From assembly GCA_029204045.2 (NCBI GenBank), contig CM055064.1:7266323-7330322 (forward strand): a stretch of DNA of 64,000 bases, given 5' to 3'. The position numbers and the translations under genes were made by a program. This stretch comes from Tillandsia leiboldiana (lineage: Eukaryota > Streptophyta > Magnoliopsida > Poales > Bromeliaceae). The notes under the pieces are model-generated. The model did not search any database. It had not been told where the DNA came from and saw nothing but the letters and a program-made list of their open reading frames with translations. How positions within the stretch are numbered: the stretch's first letter is position 1; every line of letters begins with the position of its first letter. Positions 35,879-45,668 of the stretch are shown piece after piece.

Positions 35879-37151
35879 CTGCACCTTGTGCATGCATGTT
35901 ATTCTGAGCTTATTTTTTTATTTTAGTTTATTCTTAATAGTTATCATAGTTTGTCATATAACCCTACCAATTCCAAGATTTTTTTTTTTTTTTTTTTTTT
36001 GTTACTTTTAATATCAGATCTTGTGGTATATTTAATTTATCTAATATTCTTCCCTATCTATGTGAGTAAGAGTTTTGAAACTATTTTTGAGCCCTTATTT
36101 ATTAGATAGATGATTTTTTTATAACAAATTAGAGAAAAAGTTATAAATATTATTTTTTTTTATCGGCACCTTAATTTCTTCCGATTTCAAGTATTTCTAA
36201 TAGAATATTTTGTAAAGATAATATACAGTTCAATGCTAATTTGTTATATTGCTGCAAATCGAATCGAAAGATTCAAAGAAAGAAATATTAATTGCTCTGA
36301 TGCATCTGGAATAAAGTCAGTTCAATCGACAAGTTCTAGTAAATGAGTTATTTATATATAATACTTTCTCAAATAATATCATATTATTCTCTGGGATAGG
36401 ACACAAACAAAGACATTTTTTTTATTTTATCCCTTTAAAAATTTATAATTAATCAAATAATTTTATAAAAAATTTATTTTATAAAATAATTTTATTTTGT
36501 CCGACTCATTAAAAGACGATCAATCATTTATCGTCTTTAATAAAATTGAGAAAATAATAAATGTGAATGATTCACCGTTTCTCTTAAAGAGAAATAATAT
36601 AAAAATTTTAATAAATCACATATAATTCTAGTAATGTAAATATCTTAACAATTTATCTATAAAATTTTAACCATTAAATAAAAATTTTAATATTTTCTAT
36701 ACAAAAAATTTACTATTTATAATAACAATATGAAAACTGTAAATCAGTTTTCTAAAGACGGCGGATAATTAACCGCGCTTCTAAAATTATATAACCAAAT
36801 AAAAGTTTTAAAAAGTTATTTAATAAATTATAAATTTTGATAGAATCGCTGTGAAAAAAAAGTTGGAGAAATAAGCCCTATGACGCTAGACAAGTAGGAT
36901 TCTTACACTCGATATATGGATGGACCATTGAGGGAGGCGGTGCACAAGATGTATTGACACACCAGGTGTACCGAAAAATATGTCTAATTGGACAAATAAT
37001 CCAACAATTAATTAACCAAGTTTTGTCCCGACTAGCTAGATACCAATCAATGCCCAATCCAAATACAACCACTCATCCCTCCCTCCCCTCTTTAAACCAC
37101 ACAACCCTAGAGAATCGAAAATCATCGGCACACGTAAAAAGCACCTACACC

Positions 37152-38237
37152 ATGGGCAGCGCGAGCTCGAAGCGCGTCAAGGCGGCGGTGGCGGCGGGCG
37201 ACGTGTACCGCCCCCCGCCGACGAGCATCGCGCTGTTCGACATCAGCACCGTCGAAGAGCCCTGGCTCATCGCCACCGCCACAGCGAAAGAAAAGGAAGA
37301 CGGCAACGAACTCGTTGCCAAGAAGCCGACCGAAGCCGCCGTCGCGGGGATACCGCTGCCTCTCCCTCTCCTCGAGAAACTCGACTCCTACGAGCTCGCA
37401 CCTGCATCTTGGTCGGAGGTGAGCAAAGCCCTCGAGGAACTCAAACCAGTACTACAGTACTCTTCAAAGCAAACCATTACTACAAAACTCCTCCCTGCCG
37501 CTCCCGCGGTTATGAAGCCGCCACAGCTGATGCCGCCGAGCAAGACTGCTTCGATCCACACGCTCGACGACTTGGACCATCAAATAAAGAAAACTCCTCC
37601 GGCCGAGCTGGCGGGATTTCGGTCTGTCAAGGAGAACAGTTTCGTCGTGCGTGACAGACAGGAGCGGGAGAGCAGAAGGGCCGGGGGCGACGCTGCAGCG
37701 GTGAAGTGGCGAAGAAGGGACCCTTTCGAGGGGTATCCGGAGAAGGCGCCGCCGGGGAATGCCGAAGGGGTGGTGCTGTACACGACGACGCTGCGCGGGG
37801 TGCGGCGCACGTTCGAGGACTGCGAGCGGGCGCGGCAGGTGGTGGAGGCCTACGCGGCGGAGGCCGGAGTCGGGGTCGACGAGCGCGACGTGTCTCTGCA
37901 TGGAGAGTATTTGAAGGAGGTGAAAGAATTGGCCGGCGAGGGGCCGGCGGTGCCGAGGGTGTTTATGAGGGGGAGGTACGTGGGTGGGGCGGAGGAGGTG
38001 GTGGAGCTGGGGGAGAGTGGGAAGATGAGGGAGATGATGAGGTGGATCGCGGCGAGATCGGAGAAAGGGGGAGGAGGAGGGATGAGGGGAGGGTGCAAGG
38101 GGTGCGGCGGGGCGCGGTTCTTGCCGTGTTTGGATTGCAGCGGCAGCCGCAAGGTGGTGGCGGAGGATGGCCAGAGGGTGGAGAGGTGTGGGAGCTGCAA
38201 CGAGAATGGCTTGATCCTATGCCCGCTTTGTCACTAA
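37152..38237 (+). CDS. Glutaredoxin-like protein with C-terminal Cys-rich region (At5g39865-type)
   Basis: This is an intact single-exon ORF of 361 aa. Residues about 206-304 form a glutaredoxin-like fold: VVLYTTTLRGVRRTFEDC, then VPRVFMRGRYVGGAEEV, the equivalent of the cis-Pro/GG glutathione-site strand. The usual CxxC redox motif after the first strand is absent; TLRG takes its place and Cys224 follows. Residues 315-360 carry four CxxC pairs (CKGC, CLDC, CGSC, CPLC), a DnaJ-like zinc-binding arrangement. This plant family is widespread and mostly uncharacterised. The start MGSASSKR at 37152 fits an N-myristoylation signal (Gly2, Ser6), suggesting membrane attachment. An in-frame ATG at 36954 lies in AT-rich DNA and is unlikely. 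The gene is strongly GC-rich, as in grasses and relatives. TTTAAA at 37091 is the nearest TATA-like box. Enzymatic activity is doubtful without CxxC. Confidence 0.93.
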   Translation: MGSASSKRVKAAVAAGDVYRPPPTSIALFDISTVEEPWLIATATAKEKEDGNELVAKKPTEAAVAGIPLPLPLLEKLDSYELAPASWSEVSKALEELKPVLQYSSKQTITTKLLPAAPAVMKPPQLMPPSKTASIHTLDDLDHQIKKTPPAELAGFRSVKENSFVVRDRQERESRRAGGDAAAVKWRRRDPFEGYPEKAPPGNAEGVVLYTTTLRGVRRTFEDCERARQVVEAYAAEAGVGVDERDVSLHGEYLKEVKELAGEGPAVPRVFMRGRYVGGAEEVVELGESGKMREMMRWIAARSEKGGGGGMRGGCKGCGGARFLPCLDCSGSRKVVAEDGQRVERCGSCNENGLILCPLCH

Positions 38238-38356
38238 TTAGACGAGAATACGATCCCAAACTGTATTCTGGTCCATAGAATATTGCATTTCATCTTTCCT
38301 TGTATCACTACTATTTGTGCCATTCAGAAAAATCAAATTGATGGTGTTTACATATA

Positions 38357-38396
<40 letters not shown>

Positions 38397-41300
38397 TTGT
38401 TTAATTTAAGAAAGCTTGAGTAAGTGTAAGGATTGTATTAATGTTGAAGGATTGTATTAATTTACAAATTTTAATGTTTAGCTCAAGAGAAAAAACAGTT
38501 AAAATATTATAATATGATATATAAATAGTTAAGAGATTGATTTTGTGCTGTCATTATGTTGAGATATATAATTGAGTTTATAATTTGTAATTTGTTAGTG
38601 CATTTTTCACATTAACTCGTTGGAACAAGACATATAGCGCATGATATAGGCTGATGTCACCATACGGACATGCCTTATATTAATTACATAAATTTTTAGT
38701 GTTCCAAATTTCCAATGATTTGAAATTTCATAATATATATGTTTATATTTGCCAGGGAATTAATGTGTCGTTTTGTTTACAAGATCATTTGTGTGAAGAA
38801 ACTTAATTTTTGAGTAGCTCAATTTGTCCTTCTCTAAACATACCTAATTAAGCCCTCTTTGTGACCGCAATCTCCCTGTTTACCAAATTAATTAACCCTT
38901 CATTCCATTTTTGTTGCAGTTCTTTGGTCTATTCTAGCAAAAAACTTTAATTAATACCTCTAAGTATGCTACCACCGAGTGAATTAAGTGCAACATCTAT
39001 ATATTTTTATGCAACTTGTTTATCATTAATGTAAACACATTTAGCAAATCTCTAATTTGACTTGCATTTATTTGTATTACGAAAAAAAAAAGTGTATATA
39101 TAAAAGAGGGTTCATAGAGAGCTAGTTATTATCCTAATTATTCCACAGTTAATATTAGCAAATTATTGCTTCTAACTTCTTGTATCTTGCTACTGCAGTT
39201 AGCTAAAGGCTCAAAAGTTTGTACCCAAGATTGGAAGTCTAAAACCTAGTTGTCTTATATTTCTAGCTTTGTTCATTTCTAAAATATTGACCAAAAAGAA
39301 TAGTATACTATCTTTCTCTCTAGAAACAACTAAATTATAACTTTTAATTGAAAAAGGAAAAAGAAAAGAAAACGAAAAACAGTATAGATCATATATTGAT
39401 GATATAAGATTAAGAAGTTGAATAGCATAATTTAGTCCTATCAACTCCACAATTATCACTACAAGAAAATTATTTTTTTTTATAAGGAAATGAAATGTCA
39501 GAATTGTGAAATCTCATATTTATTTTATCACAGAATTTGACATGATAGAAATTAAAATTTTCGTAGAATCTGATGATAAAACATATATAGGATTGAAATT
39601 TAATTTAAAATGAATAAAATAGCCTTAAGCAAATTTTCTGTTTATCCCAAAAATTTAAATTTAGTATAAGAAATAAATAAAGTTACGAATATATCCTCTA
39701 AATGTAGAAATATTTTTAAATAGATTTTATATTCAAATAATTATGATTTTTATATGATTAATTTAGTGTAAAATGATATATAATATTAATTAGTGTCTAT
39801 AAAAAAAAAGGGTATTGTGCATGTAGTTGGGTAAAATTTGTGTTGAAATGTAGAGATTATATGTTTTTATGTATTATAAGATATTACTATACTGTATATA
39901 AAAACGCATAGGAATTGATGGAATCTAAATCTAATAAAAAAAATATACTACTAATAACTACTTAATGAAACTAAGTTTTGCATTTTTTTCTAATATTCTC
40001 TTTTGTTAATTAAATATTAATATATCATTTCTTTTTTTTTTCTATATTTTAAGATTATCAAAAATTAAAAACAAAACAAAACAAATCAAATTTAAAACAT
40101 AAATTAATTAAAAAATAGACTCATACCATTAATAACTATTTAAATCAGCAATCAAATTTGAATTAAAAATAAATCAAAATAAATCAAATTTATAAAATAA
40201 ATTAAACAATCAAATTTGGATTTAATTTCAAAATATTTTTTTCTTTTAAATAAATTTTTTTATTTTTTTATTTTTTGCCGGAAAAATAACGGATAAAAAT
40301 TAACAGACAGAATCTTAAATAGAATAAAAAAAAATGCTATTAATAACTATTTAACATAACGAAACAAATTTTACATTCATTTTTTTCTCTAATGGATAAC
40401 TTTTTCTTTAAAAGAATAATTCATTTTATTTTTTAATAAAATAATAATACATTTTGTTTTTTTAAAAAAAAATTATATTCTATATTTTTAAGATAAATAT
40501 TGTTGGTAGATTTATTTTTTTTTCCGTTTTAAATTTTATATGTCTAATAAAACGTGCATCACGAGTGCACTATAACAATAACTAATATCAAACAAAAATA
40601 TTTTCATAAGACAAAAATTTTATTATAAAAATAATTTTTTAAAGAAAAGTTAATTCTTAGAAGAAAATTTAAATATAATGATCGTGATATATTCTATATG
40701 ACCAAAGATATGTATAATGATCTTGGTAAATTATCTAACTTTTTATAAGAAGAAATATATAGTTTTGGACAAATAGTTCCGTAAAAGATAAATAAATAAA
40801 TAAATAAAATGTGGAGCCAACTACGAGTGTGTAAAAATGTATGGTCTCCATATACTTATCTGTTTAACTTAAATCTTTAAAAAAAAAAAAAAAATTCGAG
40901 ACCCTCTCAACTAAATATAGGCCATTGTGAAATTGGTCCTGTACTTCAGCCTTTTTGACCGAGATCTATTAACTTTTATTTTTTTTAATTAAGTTATTCT
41001 AATTTTTTAGTTAAATTTTATTTAAATTTGAGTAAATCACTAAATTATTTGACTAAAAATCTTCTAATTTTGTAAAAAACAAAAGTTTAAGAAGTGCTGG
41101 TTAAAAAATATATATAGAGTTGAGTAGGGTATCCTTTCAAAATGGTACATTATTGAGAGTTCATATATTTTTGCCAACAAAAAAAGAAAAGTGCTACCCA
41201 TGCACCCACTTTGGGTGTAAGTTGTACACTCCATCTAGTTTACGAAAAAATTTTTTTTTACGAAAAATATTTTTTGTATATTTCAAATATGGAAAAGAAT

Positions 41301-42000
41301 TTTTTTTTACGAAAAATATTTTTTGTATATTTCAAATATGGTATACATCTGATACTTCATCAATTTTAGGATGAGATGAATTTTATTAATTATTTGAAAA
41401 TGACTAGTAAATTAAGTTTTTACCCTGAGATGAATAAAATATATATCATACACCTAATTTTGAATGTACGGATAACATTACTTCTTTTTCACATGTCAAA
41501 TGATAACATTGCTCAAGAAAAAGATAAAAATTTATGGAGACAACCTCAAGAATAGGCCATTTTGATAAAGATACTTGAAATTTTATTTTTTTGATTAAGA
41601 CCTCTAAACTTCTAAGTTTTAAAATTTTTCTACTCATTTTAGTCAAAAAAAAAATGATGTGGCCAATTTAACATTAGAATTCAAGGCTTGTTCGTTTCAC
41701 CTATTTTAAATTCTGAAATCAGAATGAAATTTACTGATTTTGATAGTTATTATTTATTTTATTGGAATCGAAGTCTAATTCTCATTCCACTCTAGAATGA
41801 GAATATGATCCAATTTATTTGTAGCCCAAGCCAATTTTGAATTCTAAATTGGCCCATGCCAAAATAAATCACGCAAAATTCTTTCTCACAAATACTTTTC
41901 CTCCTCTTTCTTCATTATCATTTTCTAGATTTTGACTTGGCCTATCTTTCGGATTTTAACTCAGTCGATACTCATCTCATACTTTCAACTTGTAACTGGT
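38238..42000. other. AT-rich intergenic DNA, no gene seen
   Basis: It contains an AT microsatellite (38362-38395) and a CACTACAAGAAAA sequence at 39459, resembling a CACTA terminal repeat with no partner found. There is a tandem duplication of about 52 bp (41243-41341) built on TTTACGAAAAATATTTTTTG. No ORF here has coding character. Confidence 0.65.
41243..41341. repeat. Two tandem copies of an about 52-bp unit
   Basis: Both copies contain ACGAAAAATATTTTTTGTAT and TTTCAAATATGG. Confidence 0.85.
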
Positions 42001-42012
42001 TTTTATATCAAC

Positions 42013-42420
42013 TGTGATGCCCCATTTTCCAGAGGGATCACCTATCTTAAAACTACTTTAGTGGTAGCACGCTTAATCCTCTTAACCTCTTGAGCATAAT
42101 CACCGCCCGAAATGTTATAGCTGGGTTAAGAAACTCATAAGCATCACGCAATATGAGCCTGGTCTCGCTATCCTTATCATTCAGACCATGAATCAGCAGA
42201 GATCCATCTCACACTTCCGACTGGTGATTGGCTCTGTTACCAACTATGATGCCCCATTTCTCAGGGAGGTTACCAATTTTAAAATTACTCTAGTCATAAC
42301 AGGCTTAACCCTCTCTACCTTTTGAACCTAGCTAAAGCCCAAAATGCTATAGCCGGGTTAGTAGGTTTAGCTCCATTATATGTTATATATAGAATTATTT
42401 CAAGTCCTAGGAGTGTCACA
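42013..42420 (-). mobile_element. Cassandra-type TRIM, tandem 5S-bearing LTRs
   Basis: The right LTR (42245-42420, 176 bp) begins TATGATGCCCC and ends GGAGTGTCACA. It aligns in reverse with the LTR at 27296-27472. The left LTR (42013 to about 42138) has the same start and the same 5S-like block, but is truncated. The 5S-derived blocks read on the minus strand (GGGAGGTTACC ... AGGCTTAACC, and GATCACCTATC ... GCACGCTTAA). Between them, GCTCTGTTACCA at 42231-42242 is a one-mismatch Met-tRNA primer site. Both copies are diverged and the Pol III promoter blocks are damaged. Confidence 0.8.
42231..42242 (-). promoter_or_regulatory. Primer-binding site of the TRIM element
   Basis: TGGTAACAGAGC in element sense, against TGGTATCAGAGC expected for initiator Met-tRNA. 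It lies two bases from the LTR. Confidence 0.75.
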
Positions 42421-42435
42421 ATTAAGTGTGCAAAT

Positions 42436-42783
42436 ATAACGACCCAATCCACTAGCAATAATAAATCGTTGAACCCAAACTACATGCCAAAATAATAAAA
42501 TATAGTTATTTTATTAGAGTGCATTGCCCTTTATATTCCTAATCACAAACTTGTTCTCATCCAATGTTAGACTATCGTGTCACAAACTTATCCCATTTAG
42601 GCCTTGATGTGCTTGTCAATCCAATCACATACTTAGCTCAAGATCACTAAGTGATGTGAGGCCCGCCTCACACTTCTAGCCGGTGAATCAAAACCGATAC
42701 CAAACATAACGACCCGATTTGCTAGCAATAATAACTTATTGGACCCAAATCATTGGCCCAAATTGCTTAAATCTAATTATTAT
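42436..42783 (-). mobile_element. Second TRIM-like element, direct repeats truncated by an LTR
   Basis: ATAACGACCCRATYNRCTAGCAATAATAA at 42436 recurs at 42706 with the following 40 or so bases conserved. GATACCAAAC at 42697-42706, just before the second repeat, gives TTTGGTATC in element sense, a weak primer site. The second repeat stops at 42783, where LTR-B begins. Confidence 0.55.
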
Positions 42784-45297
42784 TGTCATGCCCCGAGGTC
42801 GAACTATGACCCAAGCTCGCTAACAGATCCGCCACCTATGTGGGAATTCCTGCACATGCGAAGTGTCTAACTTGCAAAAGATAATATCTAACAACTATAC
42901 AGATATCATAGCTGAAAATAAAATGGCTAAACTAAAACCTCAAATAATTGTACATCTGTAACAAAAGTAATATATCAACACCTCTCAACAGAGTAAGATA
43001 TAAACAATACAGACAGTACAGTACCATATCCAAAATAACCAGTACGAGGTACAAATAACACTTCAAAAGCTAGTAAGGGTCTAACTCGCGACTCTCTTAT
43101 CTCGATTAGAAGATGTAGCAGGTGTAGTGACTGAAGCAGAAGTCTCTGCAAAAAGAACACTAACAGCGGGTGTGAGAACTACAATAATAAAATAGTCCTC
43201 AGTGGGTACCGTCTCCAAGATCAACGATCTGCCCACTAAGTCTATTAGAGACAAAAATAACTGAACTACTGAAAAGTAGGAAAAGCTGAAATAATTTTAT
43301 AACTATTATGTCTCTATCTATTATGCACAAAGAAAGAACAAAATGACAGTATGCAACCACTCGCTCTCGATGTGCTCAAATCAACCCAATCTCATTGATT
43401 GCCACATCGGGTCTAGTCAAACATGCGCCCACCTACTACCACAACATTCACAGAGGACGGGAATTACGTTGGGCGTCCAACCAGACTGCATCGACATCAC
43501 GCAGAAAATTAGGCCTAGCTCCAGAGCGGCACTCGAGGGGTGCGACCACACCGAGGAAAAGTTGTGCATCTCAGTCGAGCTCAATATGGCTCCTGCATGC
43601 TATAATTCAATCTACGATCAATCAGATCAACAAACTCACAGTGCTCAACAAGCTCACAACACTGGCCGGAGAACCCTCAATAGCCCGAGATCACTGTATC
43701 CCCGAACAGCTCTCGACACTAGAATCTCTATTGGCAAAAGCTATAAAAATCCACTCGGCCCCCAGGCACGAGCGTAAATGCAAACTATACTACCCAGACC
43801 ACTCAAACCTTCCACCCAAGATGAGAGAAAAATACAGAAGCTGATAATAGTAATATACAGTACAATAATTTTCTAGGGGTCCAAATATAGATGAAACAGC
43901 TGATAATAATTATTTTCTAGTGTCCACTGGTCTCAAAAACATGCCAAAAATATCTGGGGTTCCAAACTAGGTTTCCACAATTTTTCAGACAATTATTAGA
44001 TTTTATCAGATATACAAACAACCCAAATCTAGCATGCTGGATATACAAACAACTAAATCTAACCTACCTGGATCTCTATCCAACCACTACAAGAAGTCGA
44101 AGCGACGTGGCACAACTCTCAATCAGAGCACTGCCAAGGAAATTCTCCAGCACGCGAGCACGCAACCACGCTCCGCCTTTAGCTAAAATAGCCTCCTAAA
44201 GCTCAAGGCAACCCCAAACAAGACTCCAACCTGAATCACTAAGTCCTCCACACACATGGCCTCAGCTCTATAGCTCCCAACTGTAGCATGCTCAAGTCTC
44301 TAAGCTCAAGACTCACTCCCACAGCATAGTGAATAATACCACATAAATCACCACTCAATCCCTCAGCTTCCCAATACAAGGAGACACAAACACACAATCA
44401 AGAGAAGGAGAAAACCAACCATCAGGTAAGCAAATCCAGAATTTCCATCTCAGCCAGGAATCTGAAAAATAAAAAAAACTCAAAAATTCAGAAAAACTAG
44501 ATGCCTACCTTAGAATAACAAACGAGAGATCCTCAGCAAGTAACTCCACCTCATGGAAACTCCACTCAACACCCTCGTCCAACTCCGAAATTTTGGCGTG
44601 ACGAAATTCTCAAAATTCTCGAGCCGGAGCTTCACAGTCGCAAGCTGGTGTTGCTCCCCTGCTCTATCTCTCTCTGCTCCACCACCTGGAGAAAAGAAGG
44701 AGAAAGAAGGCGAATATGTAAGTGGCTTGGACACGCGCAGAAGGTTGGATATATACACATGTGGCAAGCTGGTCATGAAGTCAAGCTCCAAGATAAAACT
44801 AGCCACGAAACAACTCGAATCACTAATCTATTCACGTGGGAAAATCATGTTTCGAGCGCCCTGAACATCATCCCAAGCGCCCTAAACTTCGAAGCTACAG
44901 CAATAACAGCCTCTCCCGGGGCGCCCTCTCTGCTACAATGCCATGCTCGGAACATCAGAACAGTATACCATCCTCTCGCTGTTCCTTGAACGTCCGCTCC
45001 CTGCGCCCGGTGCTATAGAATTGGGCCCGAAGTCCACTGCCTCTGCCAACCACACAGTGAAGCACAAATCTTAAGAAAATTCCAACCACACACACCTGCT
45101 GGGCTGCTACAATAACTTTCGGGAGCTACCAAAATGCGACCCACAAATAGTTAAGACTTTCGGGCGTCCGAAACCTTTTTAGGGCGCCTAAAATGCCTGG
45201 AACTCCAGTTCCTTGCTATTTCCGATCTAAAGTTTATTTTCACGTCTATTTTGCAGCAAACGACACTCGCTCGAAACTGAAATCCATACCTCAAGAA
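42784..45297 (-). mobile_element. LTR-B copy B1, probable 3' LTR of the decayed gypsy element
   Basis: It starts TGTCATGCCCCGAGG at 42784. It has the LTR-B blocks AACAGATCCGCC, GGGTGTGAGAACTAC, CTCAGTGGGTACC, GCCCACTAAGTCTA, ACTCGAGGGGTGCGACC, and ends near TTTGCAGCAAACGACACTCG. The far end is about 40-60 bp short of the other copies, and no clean boundary to the pol end at 45303 is visible. A TATATATA stretch lies at about 44749. The ORFs of 144 and 149 codons at 43343-43844 overlap in different frames and are not credible genes. Confidence 0.7.
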
Positions 45298-45302
45298 GGA
45301 GC

Positions 45303-45668
45303 TTAAAAAAAAAAAGGGTGGGAAATCCTCATCTTAGCCTCGGGCTCCCAAGTCGCCTCGCGCTCCTCATGATGTCTCCACTGGATCTTCACATATTGCA
45401 TCACCCAGTTGCACAATTCTTTCGTCTCACGTGTAAGAATCCGCATCGAATGCTCCTCGTACCTCAAATCATCATCGAACTCCAAGGAAGTGAAATCGAT
45501 CACACGCATGGGGTTGAAGGCATACTTACTCAGAAGAGATAAATGGAAGACGTCGTGAGTGCCACCCAATCGTGGTGGAAGTGCAACTCGGTGGGCAACC
45601 GGCCTAGCTCGCTCGAGTACCTCAAAGGAACCAATAAATCGTGGGCTAAGCTTCCCATGCACTCCAAA
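45303..45668 (-). pseudogene. Gypsy pol, integrase C-terminus and chromodomain-like end
   Basis: The minus strand reads KLSPRFIGSFEVLERARPVA, THDVFHLSLLSKY, VKIQWRHHEEREATWEPE and ends at a stop at 45303. This is the GPF/Y-type linker plus chromodomain of plant chromoviruses (Tekay/Del-like), which directs integration to heterochromatin. It is the last part of the pol whose remainder lies at 48405-51400. A solo LTR inserted at 45669 separates the two. The apparent 149-codon ORF continuing to 45752 takes its first residues from that LTR. Confidence 0.88.
45664..45668. repeat. Target-site duplication CCAAA (left)
   Basis: Matches CCAAA at 48405-48409. Confidence 0.9.

Larger units (their letters stand above)
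34559..36950. other. AT-rich intergenic DNA upstream of the glutaredoxin-like gene
   Basis: There is no supported gene. It holds a tandem pair of about 36 bp (34580-34650) built on AAAATAAGGTCAATAGATTTATCTTATTTT, flanked by two AGGCCAAACATAA motifs. It also has AT microsatellites at 35182-35217, 35455-35519 and 35794-35873, and an 88-bp tandem duplication (35566-35740). Confidence 0.7.

Noticed and set aside
36954..37151. In-frame upstream extension (66 codons) of the glutaredoxin-like gene
   Set aside because: The extension is AT-rich, unlike the GC-rich gene body, and resembles 5' leader DNA. The ATG at 37152 gives a myristoylation-type start typical of the family.
39459..39490. A complete CACTA transposon starting at CACTACAAGAAAA
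   Set aside because: No complementary end or 3-bp duplication could be found within several kilobases.
43343..43844. Two overlapping ORFs of 144 and 149 codons
   Set aside because: They are in different frames over the same LTR-B sequence, and neither resembles a known protein.
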